Source of the DNA: Halichondria panicea
Lineage: Eukaryota > Porifera > Demospongiae > Suberitida > Halichondriidae
Length of the DNA stretch: 64,000 nt
NCBI RefSeq assembly: GCF_963675165.1
Contig: NC_087389.1
Location: 3,532,830-3,596,829 of the forward strand
Reading direction: 5' to 3'
Position 1 is the stretch's first letter. Each line of letters starts with the position of its first letter. Of the stretch, positions 32,573 through 44,100 are shown piece after piece. The notes beneath the pieces are model-generated. The model searched no databases. It was not told the DNA's origin and saw nothing but the letters and a program-made list of their open reading frames with translations. The position numbers were made by a program, and so were the translations under genes.

Positions 32573-33627
32573 CTGTGTATATGTGTACGTGTGTGAATGA
32601 AAGGGGGAAAGAGGGGAGAGAATAAAGTCACAGGATATAGTTAATACACGGTTCTATATGCACACTCTAGATCTACTCACCATTGCTATAAAAATTGCAA
32701 AGTACTAAATCTATATCTGCGCTATTTTCTTTGGGATTTTGGGAATCTTGGTCCTGCATTTTGGCCCACAGGCCATACATCTTGGAGGTCTGCTCCTGAA
32801 GTAGCTGAATAAGAATGAGCAGCATCCAATGCCAGTCATCATCCTCCTATCCTACAATGCCTAGTATGGTTTCCTGACCTTTGCTAGTAGTCTAGATCTT
32901 TTTTAGCTTATTTCACACACGATCATTGCCGGATAACTCGGAAAAGCTGAGCTTGAGAGACTAGAGAATGTGGCATGAAGCAGGTAAGTCAAAGCAGAGA
33001 TAATGTCATAATTATGGTTAAAGCTTAATAATAACTCTACATATCTACAGTAATAAATGCTCTATCAGAAGTGCATGTAGATCTATGCAGTATCTACTGA
33101 GTAGATGATAGATCTACCATATTCATGGGAAGCACCTAGATAGCTATAGGACTACCTTTTGTGCAACCCTTTCCATGCATGTACGTATATATGCGATATG
33201 CATGGATAATCAATTAAAAAAAATTCAATTCAATTATTATGACATGCATGAACATGCATGAATGTCGAGAGTAACAAATTCTTTTGCTTAATACGTGATC
33301 TTTTTAAAACAAGCATCCACTATAAATCACAATGTCTATTCTCATTTATTGCATGCAATAATTATCACAGCACTAAAGTGCAGTGGTTCCAATTATCACT
33401 GCATTAATTTTGAATACGTATCTTCAGGTATTATCTCAAGACTTATTGACCTTATTCGTCTTACACTGATGAACATAATCTAAGTGCTATATTCAGTTGT
33501 CATGTGATGAACAGAATCTACATGCTGTATTCAGTTGGCATGTGATTCACATGCCAACTGGCTGATGCATTGCAAATTAGTGCATTGTTCTCTATATTTG
33601 CTAGCATAATTATTATTGTGCCTCATT
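32573..33627. other. Spacer between divergent MFS remnant and beta-helix gene
   Basis: An unspliceable minus-strand frame at 32681-32780 (ends LVLCNFYSN) may be a decayed first exon of the MFS remnant. 33490-33560 has short repeats of ACAGAATCTACATGCT type and an inverted CATGCCAACTG. Nothing else is recognised. Confidence 0.4.
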
Positions 33628-36600
33628 ATGAGTCCAAGCATAATACGTTTGTTTAAGCTATTGTTAAGTGTCATAATTATTAGAGATAAGATCACTCGCT
33701 GCTCTTTAAGTAGCTTTCAAACCCTTGCAGATTTCATTGTCGTGCTGGCAATCGCACTCTCAATGTGTGTTTCAAGAGAGACTGCAGCAGAGGAGGTTCA
33801 CATCCCAGGATCAAGCAACATTACCAGTCTTGAGGACTATTTATGTTCAGGATTGCGGACAATTGAACCAAACACAATTTTGGTTATTGATGAACGACAA
33901 AGCGTACCGGGTGGTGAATTTTGCATAGTGGAAAATACCACAAACATTACGATTATTGGTGCAGTTGCTGGTGTTACTGTGGAGTGCCTGTACAATACGA
34001 GCACCCAAGAGGGTAGAGGATTCGGTTTTTTCAATGTGAGTGGATTGCATATTAAAAACATTGATTTCGTGAATTGTGGGGCTTTGATTAGTAGCTCAGC
34101 TGCTCGATACATTAATGCTAGCACTGATTTTCATTATCTCGGATATAGACAGAAAACTGTCTTCCTTCTTAACCACTGTATTGATGTCCAACTATCAAAT
34201 GTGATCATCTCCTCTTACTATGGTTTTGCTCTGATCGGAGTTAATCTGTGTGGCAATACTGTATTGGCTAATGTAGAACAGCATAATAGTTCTTCACGTA
34301 TCGTGAGCTGCTCAAAAACTGATTACAGTGCATCTGGAAGTGGAACATATTTGTACTACATTGACTCACCAATTTCAAACATGTGTCAGAAAGGAATCAA
34401 TTTACTGGTCGCAAATATAGTCTCGAAATCCAACAAGAATCAATGCCCCTATCTAAATGTGCAATCCGATCTCAATAAAAATTTTCAAATTCCTGTTTCA
34501 GGTGGTAGTACGCTTGGTTTGACTCATGCACAGACCAACTTTGCGGTAGTAGCACAGCTTGATTTGGTAGTACTAGGTAACGATGATGCAATCACAATTG
34601 GTTCTAGTGTGATTTTGTTTGCAAGTTTCCATACTGACTCGAGTATCACTCTTTCTGGCTTGTATCAAAATAACTGTGGGATCCTAATTGCTACTTACTT
34701 TCAATCTTTCGGTAGAAACACAACATTACTACCAAAGTACAGCCCATTGATTCTAAAAGATCTGAGTTTTATTGAGAATAACTTTCCTCTCTACTCTGTT
34801 TACATCATGGACTTGCAAGCTCTGGCCTCAGGCTACACAGCTTCCATCAACAATGTTATTTGGAAGGGAAATAATCGACCTCAGCTGTTGTATGTGGATA
34901 GCAGTGACACCTCCCGAGATTGTGGCATTCAAATTGAGATAGAAAATGTTTCATGCGTGGAAAATAACCAGAATACCTTGCCTACGACATCTGGTGCATT
35001 CAAATTCATAAGTATTCGCAACATTTCAGTGCTTAGCAACACATACATTTCAGGTGACTCTGTTGGATCTTGCATGCAAGTAGCCTCAAGCAACATTTAT
35101 CTTAGTGGGCACAATTTGACCTTTACTAAAGGTAGAGCGACGTTTGGAGGTGCGCTACAACTGGATGATTATAACTCTTTCCTCTATTTAGTGGAACCAG
35201 TGAAAGTTGTTTTTAGTAACAACACTGCTAAATCAGGAAGTGCAATTTATGCAGCAGATACGTTTAGGCCCGAGGTTCTTGCTGATAATCTTCCATTGTG
35301 TACTCTTCAACTAGTGACCAATTCACCATATACCATTCAAAATATCACTCAAGTGAACATATCTGTGGAATTTTCAATGACAAATGGTGATTCCCTTTCA
35401 GTAAATGCAATGTCTCTCAATACCTTGTGCAATAGTTTGAGTCAACTGAATGGAAGAGATAATTATGGTAAAAATTCACTTTTAGGCACCACAAATTTGA
35501 ATCGCCACATTTTCTCTTTCGAAAATGACACAGATGCTAAACTGTCCTTCTCTAATGGGTTTTGCTATAGTTATAGTGCTGCTGAACAGAACATTAATTG
35601 TACCTGGATGGACCGCGGGCTAACATCATCTTCTAATCACACGTTTACTAGCCCTGTGATTGGATCCATTTCTACTCATCCAGGCAAAAAATTCCTTACT
35701 GTCTTCTATGCTTACGAAGCCTACTATATAATACGAGAATTGAGCAGTCAGAGTTACTGGAGGCTACGAACGAACAATGAAGTCCTCCCAAATGGTGTGA
35801 TAAAACAATCTCTCTCCGTGTCTCTGTTGAATACGTTAGTACTTCCAGAAGGAACAACTGAATTCAATCTGTACCAGCTTCCAAGTCCTTTCCGCTCTCC
35901 AGAACACAACACAGTGCAGCTTGCCCGTGTGCAGGTCCTTCAGTGCCCACCTGGCTTCACGCTCCAAGGTAGCCAAACCAATGAGTGTGACTGTGTAAAA
36001 CTATTGACTCAATCCGGCCTAACTTGTGACGCTAACACCGGTGCTATCGACAATCCTACCGGTACCACATCATGGATCGGCTATAAAAACGGAACAGTGT
36101 ACTTTTCTAGGGAATGTCTTCCAAATCGCTGTGATGGCAATTTACAAGTTGATCTTTCTATTCCCGATTATTCTTGTTTAAACCACCGCTCTGGCCAAAT
36201 TTGCGGACAGTGTGCTCCAGGATACAGTGTTATTTTCGGCTCTGATGTTTGTCAGGTCTGTTCAAATGCTTGGATTCTTACAATCTTTCTGTATGGATTG
36301 GCAGGTATCTTCTTTGTGTTTATTCTCTTTGCTCTCAATCTGACAGTATCAACTGGTACTATATGTGGATTGGTGATTTACTCCAATATACTAAATTTAA
36401 CTGTTCATAGGGTGCTAGCTGATGTCGATGGCATTTATCCAATCTTTCTGCGTGTTTTCATTTCCTTTCTTAATCTTGACATAGGATTTCCTCTTTGCTT
36501 CTATGATGGAATGACCGCAAGTGTGAAATACGGTATGCAGTTTGTATTTCCGCTGTATCTATGGCTGTTAGTCATCATCCTGATTGTGGCATGCAAATAT

Positions 36601-37509
36601 TCTATGCGGTTGGCTAACAAACTCGGATTTGCCTGTGTACAAGTTCTTGCTACCTTACTCTTCTTCTCTTACTCAAAAATTCTTAGCAATGTTTATAGCA
36701 TCTTCACATTTCAAACCGTAAATCTTCAAATTGGTAACAGCAGTGAGATTGAAAGCTTTGCTGTATGGTTTCCAGATGGCCAAAGGTATGCAGAAGGCTC
36801 TCACATTACCCTAATATTCTTTGCCATTACTTTCACGGTTCTACTTTTGTTGCCGTTCACAATCGTACTCACATTTGCATTTTATCTGTTACGATTCAGA
36901 ATAGTTAACAGATTTCTCCCATTCATTGATGCTTACAGTGGACCGTTTGAAAAAAAATTTCGATTTTGGTTCGGTGTCCGATTGTGGGTGATTGTATTTC
37001 TGTTTTTTCTCGACACTGTTTTAGTGAACTACAGTTTTTCAGCCGTGTTTTTTAGTCACAGTATTGTTGTTGGTGGATTGATAGTGATACAAGCATTTCT
37101 CAAACCATTCAGGTGCTCTGTATGTCGCTTGTTGGATCTCTTCTATCTAATGAACTATTGGCTGATTACGGTTACGTACATATACCTGCCAAGCCCTGAC
37201 GATGAGTATGTACGGACAGCTGTTGTGACTTGCCTTGTTAGCTGTGCTTTTGTTGCGTTCATTGGCATCCTAGTATATCAGTTACTCCAAGTTACCAAGA
37301 AAACTAAGTTTCAAAAGGTTGTCAGAGCTAAGATAAAATTGAGAATGCAAAGAAATCAAGGGATTGATGAGAGATATAACCCACTTGGTCAAGTGGATAG
37401 GACCAGCACACGCTCAAGTGAAGGAAGCTCTATTAGCAAGAAAACACATGTAGTGTACGATCCAAGGCATTTTCGTGATTCGATATTTGACTCAGTAAAT
37501 TTAACGTGA
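33628..37509 (+). CDS. Large beta-helix ectodomain protein with about 9-10 membrane helices (function unknown)
   Basis: A single-exon frame of 1293 residues from the ATG at 33628. Near the N-terminus a hydrophobic stretch (FIVVLAIALSMCV, about 36-48) could be a signal peptide. A 3' splice-like CCCTTGCAG just before it (ending 33730) leaves open that the true start is an upstream exon. Residues about 60-560 show spaced Asn/Ser/Gly-rich short strands (NITIIGAVAGVTVEC, LHIKNIDFVNCGAL), the pattern of right-handed parallel beta-helices, and many N-glycosylation sites. Residues about 770-880 are Cys-rich, with SGQICGQCAPGYSV just before the first helix. About nine or ten hydrophobic segments follow (for example ILTIFLYGLAGIFFVFILFA, LYLWLLVIILIVA), then a basic cytoplasmic tail ending DSVNLT. 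It has the layout of a receptor or channel. I associate this architecture with expanded, uncharacterised sponge and cnidarian families. Confidence 0.75.
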   Translation: MSPSIIRLFKLLLSVIIIRDKITRCSLSSFQTLADFIVVLAIALSMCVSRETAAEEVHIPGSSNITSLEDYLCSGLRTIEPNTILVIDERQSVPGGEFCIVENTTNITIIGAVAGVTVECLYNTSTQEGRGFGFFNVSGLHIKNIDFVNCGALISSSAARYINASTDFHYLGYRQKTVFLLNHCIDVQLSNVIISSYYGFALIGVNLCGNTVLANVEQHNSSSRIVSCSKTDYSASGSGTYLYYIDSPISNMCQKGINLLVANIVSKSNKNQCPYLNVQSDLNKNFQIPVSGGSTLGLTHAQTNFAVVAQLDLVVLGNDDAITIGSSVILFASFHTDSSITLSGLYQNNCGILIATYFQSFGRNTTLLPKYSPLILKDLSFIENNFPLYSVYIMDLQALASGYTASINNVIWKGNNRPQLLYVDSSDTSRDCGIQIEIENVSCVENNQNTLPTTSGAFKFISIRNISVLSNTYISGDSVGSCMQVASSNIYLSGHNLTFTKGRATFGGALQLDDYNSFLYLVEPVKVVFSNNTAKSGSAIYAADTFRPEVLADNLPLCTLQLVTNSPYTIQNITQVNISVEFSMTNGDSLSVNAMSLNTLCNSLSQLNGRDNYGKNSLLGTTNLNRHIFSFENDTDAKLSFSNGFCYSYSAAEQNINCTWMDRGLTSSSNHTFTSPVIGSISTHPGKKFLTVFYAYEAYYIIRELSSQSYWRLRTNNEVLPNGVIKQSLSVSLLNTLVLPEGTTEFNLYQLPSPFRSPEHNTVQLARVQVLQCPPGFTLQGSQTNECDCVKLLTQSGLTCDANTGAIDNPTGTTSWIGYKNGTVYFSRECLPNRCDGNLQVDLSIPDYSCLNHRSGQICGQCAPGYSVIFGSDVCQVCSNAWILTIFLYGLAGIFFVFILFALNLTVSTGTICGLVIYSNILNLTVHRVLADVDGIYPIFLRVFISFLNLDIGFPLCFYDGMTASVKYGMQFVFPLYLWLLVIILIVACKYSMRLANKLGFACVQVLATLLFFSYSKILSNVYSIFTFQTVNLQIGNSSEIESFAVWFPDGQRYAEGSHITLIFFAITFTVLLLLPFTIVLTFAFYLLRFRIVNRFLPFIDAYSGPFEKKFRFWFGVRLWVIVFLFFLDTVLVNYSFSAVFFSHSIVVGGLIVIQAFLKPFRCSVCRLLDLFYLMNYWLITVTYIYLPSPDDEYVRTAVVTCLVSCAFVAFIGILVYQLLQVTKKTKFQKVVRAKIKLRMQRNQGIDERYNPLGQVDRTSTRSSEGSSISKKTHVVYDPRHFRDSIFDSVNLT

Positions 37510-38123
37510 AATATTTGCTCCTGTATAGCTATGTATACCGGTAGCTCTCAGAGCTCTGATAGTCTGCTAAGACTAGTTTGTGAGTGTTTACACAGGAGCA
37601 TAGTGGTTTTGAGTTTTGTGTAGTTTGTACCAGAGTTTGTACGGTATTGTATTTTTTTTAAAGCAAGAGACTGGCTGGCCTCGATTTCAGACCGCGGCAT
37701 GAAATCGAGGCTAGTTTTTTAATTGGGGAATTCCTAGTTGGGCGGAGTCCTAACCACATTTACAGGACTCCGCCCAACTAGGGAATTCCCTTGTAGATTA
37801 TGGGTATTTCCCACTGCAAACTAACTTTCTACCGCAACAAATTTCTGTGAGTGCTGTGCTGTAGAACTCAAGATCAGAGATATCTACATGTAATTGGTAA
37901 GATGTAGCTTACTATACACCTAGACAGATCTAGATCTTGATGTCTGTCTGCATTGACCATCTGGATACCTAACCTAGACTGCAACAGTAGATTATGTACC
38001 TGTTACACAGCATGATATTTGCAGTATAGATCTACATATAGACAGACTGATGCTTTGTCTATTATCCTTTGCTTTATTACAACAGATAGATCTATTCGGC
38101 ATCGAACAGTGAACATTTTCAAT
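37510..38123. other. Spacer with two hairpins before the TBK1-like gene
   Basis: 37672-37714 holds a short hairpin (GCCTCGATTTCA and complement). 37726-37790 holds a 65-bp near-perfect hairpin. The rest would contain the TBK1-like promoter and 5' leader; no exon is recognised. Confidence 0.5.
37726..37790. repeat. 65-bp near-perfect hairpin
   Basis: Arms GGGAATTCCTAGTTGGGCGG and complement, 26-27 bp each, with an 11-12 base loop. It may be a minimal foldback element or a transcribed hairpin downstream of the beta-helix gene. Confidence 0.75.
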
Positions 38124-41100
38124 ATGGCAGGTCACCATGATCAAGTGTGCAATACAGCCAACTATGTGTGGAATACTCGTGAGAAGCTTGGCATTGGGGC
38201 CACAGGGGCGGTGTACGTCGGCTACAACAAGGTGAACTAGGGATTGATATGAACCAGTCTAGCCTTGAAAATACGTAGCGTTTTAATATGCCAAAAAGAC
38301 TTAGCCTTAGGACGTACAAAATAACAGGCCCACGTACGAGAAAAATTCATATACTGACATGGCCTTTAATCAGTACAAACTGTCCTCTACTACATCATCA
38401 TATCACTGTTTATTGACGCATACGTAATTTTGTACCGGTATTAGTCTATACAACGTGTAGGTATGTTTAGTATGTGCTCCTGTTAATATTCATAGCTAAT
38501 AAAATTGCTGACCATCATGTGTAATGGACTATACACTGTACGTGCAGCAGTATTACATGATCATAATCAATTGTCCATATTGTACACATGCAGCAATTGT
38601 GTTCACATGTTATACTTTAATATCAGCTTTGTTTGTGTTCGTATTTCCATATTCAATTTCCCGTAAACTGAAATACAAGGGAGCTTCCCTCCACAAAAAT
38701 ATCATTGTGCACAAGATGATTTACTCTTGGAGGCTTCCCCTAATACTATGCTGTCTTAAAATTAAGTAAATGTGAGGGGACCCCCCTAGTAATAAGTCTT
38801 GACGCTGGGTTTCAAACGTGATTTGGTGTTTGTTCCAGGCGAGTGGAGATCGTGTGGCAGTGAAGATGTTCACAGGCGGTCCTCAGTTCAAGTCCATTAA
38901 AAGGGAGATTGATGTTGTGCAGCAGTTAGCCAAACACGAGAACATTGTCTCCCTCTTTGGGGTGGAGGAAGACGTGAGCATGTACTATGCATTATTAAGT
39001 TTTGTAATTATAGCCTTTGGCTACACATACTATATAGTATAGTCATTTGCTATACTAGTGCACTTAATTCATGGGAATAATCACTAGTCTACCACTGGTC
39101 TACTCTGGATTGTCCCTCATAGTGTGTTATAATTGTAAGAATTCAAGGAAAAGTTTCAGTGTGTTCATACTCTCAGGGAAATCTCATCAATTAGTGTAGG
39201 TACTTTCCTATACCAGTGATAATTATATTGACATAACTTCCTGTGTTTGACTACATCCTTACACTACTACCTAGCTGTTTATATATAATAGAGCCATTCC
39301 ATGGAATCATTCCCACAGTATAATTATGTGCGTTTTTCCCTTTGAATACAACCGCTATTAATCCATTACGATTGTTTACCTTTCAACATTAGAATCAATC
39401 AGATCAAAGAACGTATATCCTGTATTATTATTACGTGTACAAGATGTGTGTTGGCTCAAAGTATACCTTCTTTCTGGCATGCTTAGCATGGAGCTCCTCC
39501 CAGTGTAAAATGCAATCAAAAATGCATTTGTTTTAGCATCAAAACGTGACCAACAATACTTAGCTATGCTCACAGCTGCAATTAAGCCTGTAACATCATG
39601 CACTTTAAACTTGGTCTGTTTACAATCTAAGCCTTCATTGTGTGATTTTGAGTTGAAATTAAATTGCGTGTAATCAGGATACAAGGGGGAAATTCCATAC
39701 AATAATTATATCCACATTCAATATATGCATTCTCTACTATGACTTGCTATATAATATCTCCCCCTATTGGGTCCCCCCCCCCATACAGCGTAACTACCAC
39801 AGTCGGGTGATCATTATGGAGCTTTGCACGAGTGGCAGCTTGTTTGACGTTATTGACTCCCCAGAGAATGCATACGGGCTCTGTGAGACAGAGTTTAAAC
39901 AGGTCATATATGACGTAGGTGAGCAAACTCGATCACTCTTACAAACAGATTCTTGGTCGTGGATGAAGAATATTATCTTTTTCTACCCCTCTCGCCCCTG
40001 TCTGACTTTAGACCACTTAACTTGTTCGCCAACTTTGCAATAGCCCATGTTGAAGTTTCAATCAACTCTGATAGGAGCCTATAAAAAAAATCGATATGTT
40101 CCTACCTGCATGGTCTGGAACCATTATGTCCTCCTGTTGGTGTATTATAATTATAAGTTGTTTTACATGCAGTAGGATTCGTAGTCTAATACATGCAGTT
40201 GCATTTTAGGTAACTATCGTACATATGTTGATTTTCCTCTCAGCCAAAGGACTGCAGCATCTCCGTCAGCACAATTTTGTGCACAGAGACATCAAGCCGG
40301 GAAATATCATGAGGTGTCAGAAACCAGATGGAAGGTGCGCACGTAGTTACAATGTACTTGTAGTACGTGCATGTATCCGTGGTTGGTCTATTGTATGTGT
40401 ACGCATTAGTAGCCTGACCAATCGGGCTGGCCAACTGCTGAACCAACGAAGCTCCCGTTAATGACATTTAGTACCCTAATAGTACAAAGTTTAGTAAAGT
40501 CATTCAAATTTGCTGGCGTTCATACTGCATGGTTGACGATACTAGCTGTTACGTATTGCTGCAGCTTTGTTTTCAAGCTAGCCGACTTTGGTACTGCCCG
40601 TGAGCTAGAGCCTGGAGAGAGGTTCATCTCCCTCCATGGCACAGAGGAGTACCTCTACCCTGGCATGTATGAGAGGGCTCTCATCAACCCTCAGAAGAAA
40701 GAGCAGTTTTCAGCTAAGGTGGGTAGAGTTAATGGTGTATGAGACTCCTTTATTGTCGTATTCAAATTGAGTGCTGCTAAATAGAAACATGGAACCATCA
40801 CTGCTAATTCTCTGCAACTTTGAAAAAGAAATATTTTGACTATACATGTAATTATTTTTTCTAGGTTGATCTTTGGAGTGTTGGTGCCACTTTTTTCCAT
40901 GCTGCCACTGGCAGACTGCCCTTTCAGGCGTTTAGAAAAAGAGAGGACAGGGACCAAATGTATGTGAACCAGTGTGTGTGTGTGGGGTGAGGTGTGAGTG
41001 GGTGTGTGGGGTGAGGTGTGTGGGGGGTGTGGGTGATGTGCGTGAGAGGGTGTTGCATCTGAAGGGTGTGTCAGTTGAGCTATCAAAAGCACGTTACAAT

Positions 41101-44100
41101 CTTTTGTCTAATTGTATACACCTGTCACATTTTCACTTTACAAATGTGAAATGCCTTTGTGGATGTTGTTCCTTACTATCAACAGTGTTTGTAGCTACTC
41201 CCACCACCTCCTATGCAGGTTCAGGATAATCTCTGAAAAGAAAAGTGGAATGGTGTCTGGCTGGCAGACTGAGTCCCAGGGCCAAGTCAAATATAGCTCA
41301 ACACTGCCAACTGACATAAGGCTTTCTCAGTAAGTTGGCTAGAACTATGTGTTTCATGTATCGCGTTAATTATGCCTCGGTGCGCATGCGCAAGCGAGGT
41401 ATATGGTAGTGTGTTTGTGTGTCTGTGTGTGTGTGTAGACTGCTACAGCTGCTCAAAGATGAATCAAGTGCAAGTAAGAGTTTCTATAGGCTTCTAGTCA
41501 TGTTTACATTTGTGGATTTGCGAAATAATGCTTTGTTCTCGAGTTATGCCTAGTTTTGCTTACTTGGAATGCCATTGCAGCCTTTTCAGAAGAGCATGTA
41601 GCCAAACTTGTTTACCGAGTGTTGCTACTCTACTTAGTAGTTAGCTCTGTATTAGAACGCTAGCTATGGTAGCTGCAAGAGTGAGAAGAGAGCTGCAAGG
41701 CTCTGTTATAATGCAGCCATTAATTTTAGACTTGAACTTTTGGCATCGATCGTTTTTAACAACAATCATGGTCGATCATTACCCACTCTCTGAGTTTTTG
41801 CATGCAGCAAATGTAGCTTTGGCATCTCCACCGAGGCATTAGCACCTGCGGTGCTTTCATTTTAATTTGTTTAATGGCCGATCTAGCATGTAGATCTACG
41901 TGCAGTATATGAAATTACTTTATTTCCCCTCCATTAATTATATTAATCCCTTAGGGGAATGTCCCAGCTAATTAGAGATGTTCTCGCGGGAGTGATGGAA
42001 AACGACATTAACAAGATGTGGGAGTTTGACATGTTCTTCAAGCAGATCGAGCTGATACACAGGAAGAAGGTGGGCCTGTATACATGTAGTAGCTACTGAC
42101 TCTGGCACCAGTACATAGATCGAGGCTTTTCAATAGGTGCATGAACTCAAAGTAGTGTGAGAGCTGTAGGGAAATACACAGTCTAGTATTAATTTTTGCT
42201 TGTTGTATGATGTTACTGCTCATAGGTTGTGGATGTGTTCTGTGTGTACTCCTGCACCTGTCACAAGATATTTATTGACCCTGATGACACAAGTGGGTAC
42301 GTATATATTTTCTCGCATTATCCAGCACGACAATTAACTCCTACTTTTTACTACTCATTGTATGTTTGAAATAGGATATCAATTCCCCAAAAGGTTGTAT
42401 TTAACTATTGTACTATGTTTGTTCAGACAATTAAGACTCATGGAGGGCATTCATACTCAGACTGGCCTGCCATTGGACCAACAAGAATTGTTCTTTGAGA
42501 ACCTTCCTTTCCAGCCGGGAGAGCCAATGCTAGCATCCAACCTACCCTCCACAACCGCCGATCGGCCCATCACAGTGTTTGGGGGCACCAGTAAGAAGGC
42601 ACTGGACCTATACTCACCACCGATGCGTGAGTTGCATGTTTCCCATGCAGATACCAATAACTTAGGAGTGTGTGTTTTAATAGAATTATCACGTTGGTGC
42701 ACCACTAGTATTCAAATGTTGTGGTGAGCATAATTATCTCATCCACCAATTTTCATGCATAATGAATATAATGATCGCTAATATTATATGCCCCCCCCTC
42801 CCCTATATACAGCGTCTGCGCTCTCAGCCCCTCAGGGACTGGCGCTGGAAGCTGACCTCCGGTTTGCCAAAGAGTGCACCAAGGTCGTCTACAACTTTAA
42901 ACACCATGTGGAACAGTTGGAAAGAGTCTATAGACTCATGCATCAGTCGGCTCTATGTTACGGGTGAGATTATAATGCTGCAATCAATACAAGCAATGAC
43001 ATGTGCATCGGTACTGTGCTGAGAGCATTCCATAAATGTGTGAAAAAAACGATTTGGCAGCAAAGTAAATTATTTGTGTGTCCATGAACGTTACATGCAC
43101 TTTCCTTTAACTATGCACGATGCTTACGATTACAGATGCAACTTTTCTATACAGGTACACAGTGAAACACGAGTTCTTTCTACTGGAAGGGAGGCTGTTG
43201 GCCATCGAGCATCTCACCAGTGCCACCTGCAGGATGCTCAGTAGTCAGATGTCTGGGTACGGGAGAATTATTGACAAATTAATGGCTGACTGTTTTATAG
43301 TGCAGTCGTTTAGAGTGAATACCCTAGGCACTTTTTCTTCACAATTTGTGCCTTGCTATTAGAGTAGGCTTCCTTTCAGTGCAGCTCTCAAACTGCCTGC
43401 ATATAATTTTATAGGATATTTTAGTCATTATTATGTTTCGTCATTCTCTTTTGTGGCTGTTTATGATTTAAAGTTTCAATGCCCATATGTAGGTTGACCA
43501 GTATGAGTGAGACAGTGTCCGCCCTGAATCAAGTCACCTCTGGAAGTATGTATAATCATTGTGGTACTGTGAACATTGGCATGCTCTAAAGTCAAGCTAG
43601 GGAATATACTCTAGTATGTTCATTCTCTCTATGCAGGGTTTCAGGATGATATTCAAGCACTTGTGAGAGAAATAACTAAAAAGGAAGACATGATAAATTC
43701 GGTGTGTTGTCCTTTTTTTATTTACAAAATAGTTAATTCACAAGTGTACTGTTGTTGAAAGTGAGCATGCATCCGAGGCACAACCTTTAACACCTGATTG
43801 ATTGTTCTTACAGTGTTTCCTGTTGCCCATATCATACTCCACTGTTTAACTTCACTTTTGCATAACTATGCAGGTAAATACAAAGCCTCAGGATCTTCGT
43901 ATCAAGATTGAAGAGCACAAAAAGGACTTTGCATTCCAAGACAACCTCTGGGACAGCAAGAAAGGAGCGGATGTTTTTCATCGGAGGTGAGGTTATAACT
44001 GGAAACTTTTGTGGAGAAATGCGTGTCACGTAATTATTGTGTCATATAGATATAATTATGTATCATACTGAATGCTAGCTGCATGCTATATTGGCGTATA

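Noticed and set aside
32681-32780. First exon of the MFS remnant
   Set aside because: The frame ends in phase 1 and runs into a stop when joined to the exon at 32572; kept only as a possible decayed exon.
40691-41092. 133-codon minus-strand frame rich in His, Thr and Pro
   Set aside because: Translation of the GTGTGGGG simple repeat and of antisense TBK1-like exons.
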